Counted from the stretch's first letter, positions 37,474 through 50,225 are shown. The stretch is DNA of 64,000 nucleotides from Rhizophagus clarus (GCA_015698045.1 BLAL01000242.1:811001-875000), one strand, 5' to 3'. Notes: generated from the sequence alone by a model not told the origin. A program made the numbers and translations.

Positions 37474-40400
37474 CGGGAGTTGTATTCTATGTAGATTTAT
37501 TTGAAAAATCTATGTAAAATTTATATACACTATTCTACATAGTTTTAAATACCCAACATGGATTTTACGTAAACCTGATCTTACATGTAAAGTAAATTTA
37601 TATAGAATTATATAGAATTTTTATTTAAAATTTAAATAAAGTCTATGTATTTTTTAAATAAATATTACATTTAATATTATTTGTTAATTTGCAAATAAAG
37701 CTTTCATTTTAAATTATTGCATAAATACATTCTAAATCTTACTAACGAATTATCTAATGATATACATTAGATTACTATCACTCTCCGACCTGCTTTGCTA
37801 GTCCAATTTACATATAAACAGTTTCATGATAATATAATATCTACAAACGCCATACCGGACTTTACACAAGTCGTTTTATAACTTCACAAATCTTTGGCCA
37901 AATATGCCTTATATGTCATATGATACACGTGGTATGGTATACCTTCTAAGATTAAAGAAATCAAACAAAGTATCAATCAAAAATAATTTTGCAACCTGCA
38001 CTAATAATATCAACATACCCCATAATTGTCTTGGAAGGAGTATAGTTCATAACTAAGTCCCCAGTATTAATTTCCTCATTAGTTTATATTTTTCATGTTT
38101 TCCGTAGACTGTCATTATCATAAAGATACAGTTTCCATTTATTTTCATCATATATGGACATTTTTAAAAAAAACTTATTGCAGTTAATAAATCAATTAAA
38201 ATGATCACAGACCTGCAATATTTATCTGATTTCCATATCAAAACACTGTATCTATCTAATTTTCTATATCCCATGTGCTTATCAACGTGATTGTTGGCTT
38301 TCATCTACTTATATAATGTCAAACAACAGATAGAGATGCAAGAAATATTACAAAGAAATTAGCTACTACACACATAGAAACAGAAAATTGAATACATACT
38401 AAAAAAGAAAGTTCACAGTAATCGTTCAGGCATTTGTTATGCGATCACTATTAAGAAATATAAATCTCAGCATGGATGTTTCACAACTGCACAAGAATAT
38501 ACATTTCTGAGAAAAACAAATTAAAAACTGGGAAAAGACTATCAAAACTTGCGGATCTATAAAAAAGGAAGAGATATTAGCAAAATACTAGTTAATATTT
38601 CTTTAATAAAAAAATACAAATAAAGTTTTACAATAAACTTACTTTCTTTGTTGATTCCAATAACTCGGATTTACAAAAAAAATTAAGAAACCCTAGTTAA
38701 TGCTTAATAGAAAATATATAAAATAAAGTAGGTTTCATGATGAAGCTTACTTTTTTTATTTTCAATGGTTTGACGAATTCCCAATCCTACTTTTCTGTTC
38801 CAAAATCCAACGCCATCTGAGAGAGAAATATAAGAAGAAAATAAAGGAGTGTTATAAAGTCTTCAGTTACTAATGTTTCCTAAATTTATTTGATCCCTAA
38901 TCCTTACCATGAGTTCATTCCCAATCTTCAAAGTATAACAATTCAAAGAATTTGAGATTCTGGGTAAAAAAAAATAGGAAAATTAGTAAAGTTTATAGTC
39001 TCTATTTCCTAATTCTCTACAACTCTCACCTTATTCTGAAGTTGATAATCAAAATAAATTCTATTCATCCGCAGTTTATAGTACTTAAAATAGTTTATTG
39101 ATAAAAAATATACCATTTTATAAAAGTTTTTTTCTTTTTTCTTTCACAGTTTAAAAGAAAATAAAAAAAAATTTTTTTAATGGGAAAATTCATTTTTGGT
39201 TTTATAGACAAAGAAGTTTTTTTTTTATAAAGGAATGTAAAAATAAGTTTAAAAAAGTATAAATACGAAATAGAAAAGTTTAAAAATTTTTTATATGATA
39301 TAAAAAAGTTTATTTATAAAGAAATACTCCAAAATGGGTGGCAAAAAAAACATTGTTTTAAGAATGAATGTTAGTTGTTAAAGATGAAGAAAACAATACA
39401 ACGAGATCAAAAGTGGGAAGATGTGTTGGAAAAATAGACATTTATGTTGTACGAATTGACACGTGATTAGATGAGATACGGCAAGCAGTAGAGCTTTCCT
39501 TAACGGGTAATGTAACTAGGATACTCTAGGATTTATCCTATTAGCCTATATATCCGGATTGTTTTTATAATATTGATTTTTTTTATATAGGATTATCCGG
39601 ATTATACTTTCGGATATCCTAGGTTTAATAATAGTTTATAGCTTAATTGTTATTTAAATGTTAATAAGGACAATTTAAGCTTCTTAAAGCTTTTAACTCT
39701 TCTAAAAATTGTTACTAAGATACATTATTTAGCGAGTGAAAATGTAATAAATATAAATTTATTTAAATTAATTATAATAAATAAGTATGTATAATTGCTG
39801 TGCCTGTAAGCCTAGAATACCTTATAATTTTCATTCGGATTTATCCGTTACTAACTGACACAGGGTATTCGGATACAATTTTTTTGAAACGGATAACCCT
39901 ATAACAGCATTAGGGTTATCTGGTTCGAAGCTCTAGCAAACAGTCACTATATTCTTATAAATGTACAAGTTTTTGAAACTTAATTTAATAAGAGTATCCA
40001 TATAGAAGAGATAAAAAAATATTAAGGTTATTGAAAAAAACCACTAGTCGCTAATATTGATTGCAAATCATGATAATTTTAAAGTAACTATGTACAAATA
40101 TATACATTATATTTTACATTTGAACGATTATAGTAATTTATACTTATTTAAAAATTAATAATTCTATACAAATCTTTATGAAACTTTTATATAAAATATA
40201 CATCAAATTTCGTATATATATAATTAGTATATGAAATATTTGCATAATATTTATTTGATTATATATTATGCATGAATTCATATTCAAATAGATTTGTATC
40301 TGTATAATTTTATTTAAAATATTTACATGGATATTACTTGACTATAAATTACATATAAATTTATATTTAACTAATTTTATATTTACATAAATTTTATACA

Positions 40401-40549
40401 AAATATCTACAATATTTTTATGTTCATATGAAAAATAAATAGATCATTTATATAGACTACAGATTTATAAAAATTTATATAATAAATTTATATTGGATAT
40501 ACATAGAATTATGGACATTACATAGACTCTATAAAAAATACAACTCCTG
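37474..40549. mobile_element. hAT-like non-autonomous element in A's 5' LTR (3,076 bp)
   Basis: The ends CGGGAGTTGTATT and the complement CAGGAGTTGTATT are inverted, of the CAGGG class common in hAT elements. The flanks ACATACAT (37466-37473) and ATGTATAT (40550-40557) are 8-bp copies whose three differences are all transitions. The intact LTR has ACATATAT at that place. LTR length arithmetic confirms the 8-bp duplication. The interior is AT-rich, has many ATTTATATAGA-type repeats near the ends, and encodes no transposase. Confidence 0.82.
39489..39935. mobile_element. 447-bp hAT-type MITE nested in the LTR insertion
   Basis: TAGAGCTTTCC at the left and the complement of TAGAGCTTCGA at the right are flanked by GCAAGCAG (39481-39488) and GCAAACAG (39936-39943), a 7-of-8 duplication. 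Internal ATCCGGAT/GGATAA motifs are arranged symmetrically. It is the deepest layer on this side of the stack. Confidence 0.78.
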
Positions 40550-40684
40550 ATGTATATGCCATTTATGCTATATTAAAAATATATGATATATCTATAATGT
40601 GTGCAATATTACCTATGTATGCTATGTCATTCATTTATGACATCGGTGACATTGATCAACGAAGTCACATGATCAGATACGACA
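40550..40684 (-). repeat. 5' LTR of element A, second part
   Basis: Resumes the LTR (TATGCCATTTATGC...) and ends GATACGACA, followed by the ATAG target duplication at 40685-40688. Confidence 0.92.
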
Positions 40685-40884
40685 ATAGCTTAAATTGTAT
40701 CACAAAGACGAGATAAACTTGAAAATGAAGTTATGACATCGAAGTATGAACAAGACATCGGTTTGATAACTATAAATAACAATATTACTATTTATCATAT
40801 GTTGAAAAATTTATTAAATGTACAAGATACCATTGTGGAAATCAAAATTATTCAAAGGACATAAAAATATGGGTGTTTAAGTGT

Positions 40885-41475
40885 TATATTGGGGTGGTCT
40901 TTCAACTAAGTAAATCAAAACTATGTATAGACCCTATGAAATTAACTATTGATAGATTTTTTTTCTGAAAATTAAAGCTGATCATATTTAACTTATTGAT
41001 TTCGGGTATTCAAATAATGCTCCCATATACATCTTCCCGCTAAAAAAGCTAAAATCTTTAAATTCTGATAAATCGTTCTTTATTACTTTAAAAGCAATAC
41101 TTAATATTTAAGCAGATGCATAACATCCCTAAGAAAATGCCAATAGAACGATTTTTTGGAAAATATTAAAGAATAAAGGTTTTTTCTATGCGAAAGTAGT
41201 TAAGATGCAGTTCAGAAACTTACTTTACGTTTTTGTATTCCTTTTTTGAGAAAAAACGTTCTATTACATGAAAGAAACAATATTTTAAAATACTTTTACA
41301 AAAACCAGAACGAAAATAATGAGAAGGATCCAGAGCTATGAAAGAATAATTTTAATAGGAATTTTATTATAAAAACCAATTTTAATAGCTATCACAAGAA
41401 AATCTATCAATAGTGATTTTGTCGCAGTCCATACATAATTTTGATTTAATTAGTTGATTGACCACCCCAGTGTTA
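40885..41475. mobile_element. TIR element (MITE), about 590 bp, about 90-bp inverted repeats
   Basis: TGGGGTGGTC...TCAACTAA and AAATCAAAA..ATGTAT at the left recur as a complement at 41395-41475, together with CACTATTGATAGATTTT. The repeats are imperfect. The exact ends and duplication are unclear; TTA/TA at both borders suggests a Tc1/mariner-like family. There is no gene inside. Confidence 0.6.
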
Positions 41476-42588
41476 CATGCTTTTTATCTTTATGATAAGT
41501 AATTATTTTATTTATTAATCAAATATTTTGCAAATGGTTTTGTTGAATCGAAGTAATTTTAATCAAATTTAACTCTATTGCAAATTAGTATTACAATTAT
41601 ATTAAACAATACGAAGAGAAGTTATTGATATCACAAAAAAATTAGACTTCATGAAATTGACTTTTAATTAATAAATTTAACTTAATATTATTAATTAGTT
41701 CAACTCGCGATGATAATACGAAAATTATTACTAATGAAGAAGTTGTAAATAATAATTAGTAATGATTTTTTGAGAAATATTGATTCATTTTTATGAGATT
41801 CAACAATTTTTTGATTGGCTATGTTCGTCAATGAATTAAGATTGCCGTTGAAGATTACTTTTAATCAATATTGCTGATATAACCTGCTTTCTTAACTATA
41901 TTTTTATTTTGTTTGCGATCTAGTAAATAGAAAACTTTTTTTTTATGTTAAGATTTATAATTTATGTAATTTGATAAAAAAATACCTATTAAAAATTGTT
42001 AAACAATAATTCGATACATAAATCTATAAAGATAGGGGCAAACTTAAATCATTATCACAAATCCATGACAAGCAACTGCTGATAATTAGCATTTAGCAAT
42101 AGCAACCAGCCGAATGAAAAAAACAATTTTTTTTAACTAGAATTAAGCAATTAGAAATGGAATTAACAAGGACAGGCTGTCAAAGTATGTAAATGTAGAC
42201 AAGGACGTGAAGAGGAGTAATATGTAGTCAGTTAAACGCCAAAAATTTGTCTATAAAATGCCCACTATTAATACATTATAATTCAGTTATAAAAGATCAT
42301 TAAAATTACCATAAAAAGACGCATCTAATCTATAGATGGCAAAAAATAATAATATAATATTATATAAACTTTAAAATAACTGTATGTAAATTTTCACGAA
42401 GGAGTTTGAATCGGTATTCTTAAATTAATTTAAATTTATACTATATTTGTGTAACTCGCGCCATTCTTTTATTGAGTCATTTTGAGATAAAATAAATCAC
42501 GTCACATTTTTTTTTTATCGCTGTACTAATACTTTAATAATAAATTGATATTTCTTTGCAAGACACGTAATTAAAACATCAAAGCCTC
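41476..42588. other. AT-rich intergenic DNA, no gene seen
   Basis: No long frame, clear repeat or RNA gene is visible. Confidence 0.5.
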
Positions 42589-43992
42589 AAAGGCTATATA
42601 TAGCATGATATAAAAGAATTGTTGTAGTGAATACATCGTAATCATATGCGTTTTCAAGAAATGCCATCACGTTAATTCCCGAGATACGAATGTCTTGAGT
42701 CATTTCGCACCATTCAAACAGTATACCGCGGTCATCTGAAAACATGAGAGTCAATACATAACGGTCTACAAGTAATGGAGTTATATTTGTAATACCAAAT
42801 GTGTCTCTAAAATACTTCTGATCTAGTAACCATTTATCTTTATATTCATGAAATTCACTGTACTTGTGATCATCCTTATTACTTCAACCAATCTTGACAA
42901 GCTTGACAATTCATGCATGATAATGCTACTTCTTTTGTCCGAACATGTGCGGTTTGATTGGAAGATCTGGTCTGAACTGACATAAAGTAGTCCATGCATT
43001 CACTCCCGCACAGTTCCCAAACTCTCAAAGTTCTTAAGATAGAACTATCTTTTCATCCTTGTCCAGAGGAAGATGTAGGTCATTTTTTTTGTTGGATTGA
43101 AAACATTTCCAGCTTTATGGTGGTGAAATCGCTACACCAATTGCAATAATTTATATTTTCTTTTAATTCTCCTTCTAAGAGAAATAATTGTTCATCACTG
43201 GACAATTTTTGAGCATTGCTCCATTGTTATGATCCACTGAGAAAGTTGGCTGAGATGTCGAAAAAGAAATTTCGTTTGACTCACATGTGTGAATTTCATT
43301 TTTTCTTCTTGGGGTTGTTTTTTGGGAAAATTTGATTGTTTTTTTCTGATGTGCATTAAAGAACAAGTATCAATATCATGTTGTATGTCAGAAGAAATTG
43401 CTCGTGGATTTTCTTTGCAGTTTTGCTCTTCTGTACCATTTCTTCGATAAACTTCTGAATAGAGGCTTGCAAACTGAGCCCGGGCCGGCAAATTTTAATT
43501 AAAAAAAGACCCGGGCCGGGCCGGGCTGGCAGATTTTTTTTGGAAAAACCCGGATTTTCTTAATTCTGGCCAAAATCTCCTTAATTCTGGCCGAAATTAA
43601 GCTTGCCGCAAATTTCTAATTTTGGATCAGTCTTGAAAATCAATATTTTTTATTTTAAGTTCATATACGAGTTGTTTTTTTATCCAAACACTATATTTTA
43701 TTATAAAACTCTAATTTTATTTTCTTTTTTCTTCATTTTTTCTTACATATATTAAAAACCAGTCTGGGTCCGGGCGACCGGGCCGGGCCGACACATGATA
43801 CACTGTTTTTAAATCCGGGCCGGGCCGGGCCTCAAAATATGGCCAAATGCAGGTCTCTACTTCTGAATCTATGAAAAATACTTTAGTGAATTCCTTTTTC
43901 TTATTTTTTTTTGCAAAAAAAGCTAAAATTACCTTTTTTAGTGTCCATTTCTCCTTCAATTGAAGATAAAATATAAAGATCAGGATGATCAT
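42589..43992 (-). pseudogene. Unrecognised host gene, split by a MITE
   Basis: Coding-like blocks on the minus strand run from about 43992 (MIILIFIFYLQLKEKWTLKK) through KEFTKVFFIDSE, then, after the MITE at 43462-43859, VYRRNGTEEQNCKENPRAIS to 43195. Further blocks are EQLFLLEGELKENINYCNWC (about 43080-43200), LRVWELCGSECMDYFMSVQT (about 42890-43040) and WLLDQKYFRDTFGITNITPL, ending at TGA 42588-42590. The frames differ between blocks, so introns, frameshifts or both are present. The protein family is unknown. Removing the MITE with one duplication makes the reading across the site continuous, which argues that this was a real gene before insertion. Confidence 0.45.
43462..43859. mobile_element. 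398-bp GC-rich hAT-type MITE with exact 8-bp duplication
   Basis: TAGAGGCTTGCA at the left and the complement of TAGAGACCTGCA at the right are flanked by perfect CTTCTGAA copies (43454-43461, 43860-43867). The CCCGGGCCGGGCCGGGC blocks near both ends stand out from the AT-rich surroundings. Encodes nothing. The insertion adds 406 bp, not a multiple of three, so it shifts the host gene's frame. Confidence 0.92.
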
Positions 43993-44083
43993 TAGTCCTT
44001 TCTGTGATAAATATCATGATGATTTATAAGTAAGAAAAAGAAAGTAATTGAATATGAGTGTAATTACACAATTTTTTTTACTA

Positions 44084-44180
44084 AGCATCAAAAACGCCAA
44101 TATCGTCATCATTATAATCGCATCTTGGGCCATAATTTGATGGAAGGAGAATGCAAAATTTGGACCAGATAGTAATGCAG
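44084..44180 (-). CDS. Possible last exon of an unknown gene
   Basis: A minus-strand frame reads IWSKFCILLPSNYGPRCDYN then DDDIGVFDA and a stop at 44084-44086. TTCAG just upstream could be a splice acceptor. The composition looks coding, but no upstream exon could be fixed. The product is not recognised. Confidence 0.3.
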
Positions 44181-44750
44181 GCTGAAGTTAGGATTATTAT
44201 TATGTGATGTTGACCAAAACGCGGAATTTACAGGAGTATGTGGTACACTATTATAGCGGAATTACTTAGTGCGTTGACTGGTTAAATATTGTTGCGCAGT
44301 AAGCATCCAACCAGCCGACCTGAAACTGGCGCAATTACAGTTTTTGTTAGTTCCAAAATTTTAGTTTTAATTTTATTTTCGAACATCACAATTTTTTTCA
44401 GATCGCTGAGTGATTTGTTTTATTGATGTATTTTACTTTTTAGTATACACTGTTAAGTTTTACTTGTATTATATCGTAATAAACGTATTTTTATTTACTT
44501 TGACCATATGTACGTTTTTTTAAACCTTTGTTAACATATTCTTAAAAAATAAATACGGAGATAAATGAACAAAGGTCATTGGCTTCTTGCTTTTAATTTA
44601 AGTAAAATGAAAAAAAAATTTTTTCCCTGTTTTTATTGAAATGAATCTTAAAAATAAACAATCGCGCCATAGATAATTTATTCGCATATTATTTATTAAA
44701 TACGGATTATTAAACTGAATTAATAATTTTATTAATCTAGTTCGATTTGC
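44181..44750. other. Intergenic DNA, nothing recognised
   Basis: AT-rich, no long frame. Confidence 0.4.
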
Positions 44751-44757
44751 CTAGCCA

Positions 44758-45215
44758 AAACTTCCTCTTTCGATAGAGAGGGCCAATAACGACAATAAAA
44801 ATTAAAACATAAATTTGAAATGATAAAATCTCTCTAATACTAAAGATATAATGACGATTTCATAAATCATGCTTTGCGTAAAAAACTAATTTCTTATCCT
44901 TATCAGTTATCAGTTATAAAAAGAATGCTATAAAGAAAACTTTACAAATCAAACGAAATAAAAAACTAAGATTAAAAAAAAAAAATTTATAATTACTTCC
45001 TCTTTCGATAGAGGATCAATAACGACAATAAAAATTAAAACATAAATTTGAAACGATAAAATCTCTCTATAGATTTCACAAATCGTGTTTTGCGAAAAAA
45101 CCAATTTCTTTAAAAAGTTATCCTTATCAGTTATAAAAAGAATGCTATAAAGAAAACTTCACAAATCAAACGAAATAAAAATTAAGATTAAAAAAAAAAA
45201 AAAATATATAATTTT
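44758..45215. repeat. Tandem duplication, two units of about 220-235 bp
   Basis: TTCCTCTTTCGATAGAG starts the unit at about 44763 and again at 44998. Both continue ..AATAACGACAATAAAAATT through TTATCAGTTATAAAAAGAATG to an A-rich end. Small indels separate the copies. Confidence 0.88.
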
Positions 45216-45489
45216 CGGCCAATTTTTAAATTCATAAAATCATTTGAATTCCAATGAGGAAAAGTAAAATGATGTAGTTATAAGAATATTTTTATGAAAA
45301 ATTACTTATGATTTTCATGATCTATAACGATATCAGATATACCTTAATAAATATCTGAAAAAAATCTATTATAACGTTATGTTTGTGATGAAATAAAAAA
45401 AACTCGAAATTTTCATAGGACATAGAAATATTTATTCTAACATGGAAACAAGATATATTTTAATGAAATGATGAAGGGGTTACTGAAAA

Positions 45490-45756
45490 TCATGCAGGTA
45501 AAATTAAAGATTCGAAACTATTATTATCGTAAAAATTTGTTCCATTAAAGAAATCATTTTCGAAAGGATTATTCGTAATTTGTGGTGTTGTTATTCGAAC
45601 GACTCGATCAATAGTACTAGAATTATTTATCGGTCGAATTTGTGAGGTGCGATTTCGGTTATTCGACGTTCCGTGTTGTCCATAATTTCTGGATTTTTTT
45701 GATTTATTGATTTGTAAATTTGATGAAATTAAAACTTGGATAAAATCTTTTACCAA
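45490..45756 (-). CDS. Possible small Asn/Ser-rich ORF, 88 aa
   Basis: The frame starts MVKDFIQVLISSNLQINKSK and is Asn-, Arg- and Ser-rich (NNRNRTSQIRPINNSSTIDR), ending in an acidic/Phe tail (NPFENDFFNGTNFYDNN). It could be a small gene or a 3' exon. No family features are seen and it may be chance. Confidence 0.3.
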   Translation of the reverse strand: MVKDFIQVLISSNLQINKSKKSRNYGQHGTSNNRNRTSQIRPINNSSTIDRVVRITTPQITNNPFENDFFNGTNFYDNNSFESLILPA

Positions 45757-46034
45757 GGAATATAGCTGAACTTTCTATGAAAAAAAATATTCAATTCGTC
45801 AAACTTGATTAACCTTATTTACACTACACAAAAATTAGTTATAACGAAAAAAGATAATATTTATTTAAATAGGTTTGAAAACCGAAGATAATTAAATAAA
45901 TATTCAAGAATTTTGAAAAAACAGATTGCTTTATATATTTTTACGTACTTGTACTGCAATAGGTAAATTGTATCATGACTACAAGGACAAAATGGAATTC
46001 TTTACAACTATAATCTTCCGTTATGCTAAAAAAA

Positions 46035-46830
46035 TATAACAATTTTCTTCATTCGAAACCATATTAAGAGTAGAAAACATCACATCACTTCAAAGTAATC
46101 AATCGGATCAAAATAACCAACTTAAATTTTCGATTCAATTTTCCAAATTTTGTTCAAAAATAATAGTTAATTTGCCATTTAGCAAGTCTTCCCGAAACAC
46201 CAATCAAAAAGACCATATTAAGAAGTAGAAAACATAATGTAGATTTAATACCATTTCAAAGTAATCAATCGGATCAAAATAATTTAACCTAAATCTTCGG
46301 TTTAATTTTCCAAAATTGGCTCAAAGATAAAGTTTATTTGCCATTTGACAAGTTTTCCCGAGACACCAATCAAAAAAGGGAGTTGAATATTTGAATAAAT
46401 TAAAATTCTTTACAACTATAACCTTATGTTAATATGTGAATTTTTTTCATTAGAAACCATATTAAAAAGTAGAAAACATCATGTAGATGATTTAATTTCA
46501 TTTTTTAATTTTCAAAATTTGGTTCAATAATAAAAGTTTATTTGTCATTTAACAAGTTTGTTTTCCTAAAACACCAATTAAAAAAGTGGTTAATTATTTG
46601 AATAAATTAAATTCCTTCTTATGTTATGCTAAAAATATCTAAATTTTCTTCATTAAAGACCATATTAAGAAATAAAAAATATCATGTAGATTTAATATTA
46701 TTTCAAATTAATTAAATCGGATCAAAATAATTCAACTTAATCTTCGGTTTAATTTTCCAAATTTGGTTCAAAAATTAAAGTTTACTTGCCATCTATCAAA
46801 GAAAAGGGTTTGAATATTTTAAATAAATTA
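46035..46830. repeat. Degenerate tandem repeat, about 160-230 bp units
   Basis: About four units share GAAACCATATTAAGAAGTAGA, AATCAATCGGATCAAAATAA, CTTCGGTTTAATTTTCCAAA and TTTGCCATTTAACAAGT in the same order. They diverge by point changes and indels. Non-coding. Confidence 0.75.
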
Positions 46831-47308
46831 AATGATTCAATGAATTCCATTTAAATGTATGATAAGGATTGATTGGTTAGTAAATAATGTGCGACATTCA
46901 ACATTGTTTTGATTTACGATGTTAATTTAGAAACTTGTTTGTTGAACAAATATTCTGTTAATAAGAACTATTTTAATTTTACGGTTTACGAGTATAGGAA
47001 TGTACAATAAAAAAGGTAATTTTATTCTAAATATTACCTTCCTTCATCATTAAGTAGAAAGACGATCAATAATTGTATCAATTTCCAAATTTGGTTTAAA
47101 TGTAAAAGTTATTTTGGAAGCCTAAACTCTTGTTACTCGCTAAGTCTTCCTAAAATATCAAAGTTTTGTAGTATAATGTCTGTAATTTCTATTTTCTTAT
47201 CATTAGGGTAAGAAAAGGATAATTACAGATCAAACAATGTCATTCATGTAATCTATTTAAATTTCCTTTTTGAAAATGTATGAAGTACATCTTAGTTGTA
47301 TACATGTA

Positions 47309-47815
47309 TGAGGCGCCATTCTGATCAAAAGTCCGGGATTAAACCCTGGATCAGATCCCGGATAATATCCAGGATAAAATATGGATTTATCCATTTCACC
47401 CCGGATTCATCCATATTTCATCCTGGATTTATCTATATTTCACCCTGGATCTGATCATCCCGGATCTGATCCCTTAAACATCACCAAAAATTACATCACA
47501 TCCAATTATCAAACCCTGGATTAATCCAATATTTCATCCCGGATTTGATCAAATTTGGAGTAAAATATGGATCAAATCTGGGATGAAATATTGGATGTGA
47601 TGTAATTTTTGGTGATGTTTAAGGGATCAGATCCGGGATAAATATGGATCAAATCCGGGATGAAATATTGGACAGATCCAGGGTGAAATATGGATAAATC
47701 CAGGGTGAAATATGGGTGAAATATGGATAAATCCGGGGTGAATATTTTATCCTGGATAAAATCCGGGATCAGATCTAGGGTTTAATCCCGGACTTTTGAT
47801 CAGAACGGCGCTTCA
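47309..47815. mobile_element. Hairpin MITE, 507 bp, near-palindromic
   Basis: The left end TGAGGCGCCATTCTGATC and the complement of the right end TGAAGCGCCGTTCTGATC begin inverted arms that match over most of about 250 bp each, including AAAAGTCCGGGATTAAACCC. TA at 47307-47308 and 47816-47817 suggests a Tc1/mariner-type duplication. Each arm also contains GGATTTATCCATATTTCA repeats. It encodes no protein. A transcript would fold into one long hairpin. Confidence 0.82.
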
Positions 47816-47817
47816 TA

Positions 47818-50220
47818 TACATGAAAATACGCCAATTAACTTTGCCAAGAAAATTAATTTACTATATTTGCACTACCAGCTATTGTCAAACAAATAAATA
47901 ATTGTAATATCAATGATCAGCACACTCTTTGTTCCAAGTACTACGTATCAAAAAAATGATCAATAAAATTTTGCGCCAAATAAACTAATTAACACCAGTT
48001 AATATAAAGAACATTTTAGGATTTTTTTTTTGGTTAAAAATTATACCAATTTCTGATTTTATCAGTTTACATATTAGGTTATAAGGAGATTATATTTCAT
48101 TAATACCATTATTAGTGTAAAAGCTTCGAGTTTGAAACACGTGACTGCAATTGGCTAGTTTCTGGGCCGCATTAAGTAAACCTGACCAGAATTATAGTTA
48201 ACTAATTTTAACATCGACCACTTTGAGTAATAAATTTTTTTAGCTTACGAAAGTTGCTGAGTCGGACTTTGATTATATCAACTAAATTAAAGAATTTTTT
48301 CCTAACCGTGCTTTTAACTTTTTTTTTTTAACAATACTATTTTTTTATTTTTTCCTAACCGTACTTATAATCACATTTAGTTTTTTTTTTAAAAATAATA
48401 AAAGAAGGACTTTTATTCTATTAATATTTAAGGGTAGAGTGTATCTACGCCACAACATATATATGATTTTAGACTAAAAAATGTAGATCATCACGTGACC
48501 CAAAACAAGCAAAATTTATGATTTCTCGCAAACTACCATATGAATTTTGTTAAATACACATTTAAAAAGAGTATAAACATGCACTTCATTTATTTATTAA
48601 AGTGTTTAACCATTTGCTATTAGTCTTTCTGAATGTATTTAGACTTTTAAAATCAAATATGACTAATAATAAAAAAATAAAATGGTATTAATAAAAAATT
48701 TTATTTGAATAAGTAAATGCACAATGATTTTTTGACATAAATATTCTTTTTTATTATACTATTAACTTGTAAGGTTTCATAAGTTTAAAGTTAATTTGAA
48801 GATATGTTCTCTAGGTGATTCGCAACTTACCATAGGAGATTCGCAACTTAATGACGACTTCATAGTGTAATATTTCGTTATAAGCTTTATTTGTATTATA
48901 CTTTACTAAAGTTTATTTGAAAGACAGAAACTCTAGCTTTCTAAAGAATACTTTTAAACAGTTTTTCATAAAATATTGAGTGAGTTTTCCTTGTAGCGAA
49001 GTAAAAAAAAAAATGATTTTTTTTTTAGCCATATGATCAGCCATGTCGATCCCTCTACCCTTAAATCTATCATTAAAACTTTATTTAAATATAAATGAGA
49101 TTTTTGATTTTGATTGCTAAACAATCACAATTAAATTAATATTAATAAATACAACATTAACTTTTATTTTCTAAATTCTTATTTTAAATTATTTTCGAAA
49201 TTTCTTTTTTTTTTTAAATAATAATTGTTTTAGATTTCTTTTTTTTTTAAATAATTATTTCTAAATTTCTTATTTCTAAGAGTAGCATTTTCTAAATTTC
49301 CTATTATGAGTAGTATTTCTAAATTTCTAAATGTTTTCTAAATGTTTTTTAAAGAGTAATTTCCTGAATAATAAAAAATAATTTATCCATAATTTTTTTT
49401 CTATGTTCTCTTTATCTTTCCACCTCTTAATTTCATTTAACGGTCATTTCTCCATTGGTTGATAATAATGTTTTTTCTCTTCAAAGATTTTTCATTTAAT
49501 ACCCGTCTGCCTTATTTCTTTTCAAATGCTTCTTCTTCTTTCATTTACAAGACAATATATTTGTAACTTGTTTGTTTCAAATCAAGAACATTTTGTAATT
49601 TTTTGACAAACAATTTTGATTTGATTTTCTGAAATTAGTCAGAAAATGTATAATATAAATTTTTAAAATATTAGCAAATGAATCTTCACTTGTTTCCATT
49701 GCAGTATGGTAATTCTTGGGTAATTTCATTCTTGAGTCATTACTGTAGCTCTTTATAGACTTTCGCTGATATTATTGATTTTATTAAGGAATATCATTAA
49801 ATATTATTCCTTAGAAATCAACTTCTGATTAGGATTTATCCTTAGTTTCATGTTCTCCACAGTTATATGGTAAAATAATTGATTTTATAGAGCCGAAAAT
49901 AATTATTTCTGAAACTGATTGTATCATGTTGAAGAAAATGTATTCAATTAAATAAATTTTTAAGTAAGTGTCTAAATAAAAAGATAGCAATTAGAAAAAT
50001 TTTTTTAAGTAATAAAAAAAAAAAAATAGCTAAAAATTAAGTTGGTGTATACCTTTGATTATTGGTAAATATAGAAAATGTCATGACCGTTAAAATTATT
50101 TTAAAATCCACTCATATTTGCTGATCATTAATAAAGTTTAAATCCACCATATGTTGATCATAAAACAAATCCCACCCGTATATTAACAATTTGATATAAA
50201 AAGCAAAATATAAAATAATA
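47818..50220. other. AT-rich intergenic DNA, no gene seen
   Basis: Only homopolymer-rich sequence and short simple repeats (TTTCTAAATTTC near 49180-49340). Confidence 0.5.
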
Positions 50221-50225
50221 AGTGT

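Larger units (their letters stand above)
2415..40684 (-). mobile_element. Ty3/gypsy LTR retrotransposon 'A', opened by nested insertions
   Basis: The two copies of a TGTTGGGTCAG...TGACA-type LTR lie at 2415-2870 and at 37145-37473 plus 40550-40684. ATAG precedes 2415 (2411-2414) and follows 40684 (40685-40688), giving a 4-bp target duplication. Internal order on the minus strand is PBS, gag, protease, RT/RNase H, integrase, a 3' ORF, then PPT. Four later insertions (5559-13388, 15233-20486, 21316-36183, 37474-40549) plus their duplications account for about 31 kb and leave a normal element of about 7.2 kb. The right LTR, less the 8-bp duplication of its insertion, is exactly 456 bp like the left. 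The LTRs differ at roughly eight or more sites. The coding regions carry frameshifts and stops, so A is inactive. Confidence 0.93.
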
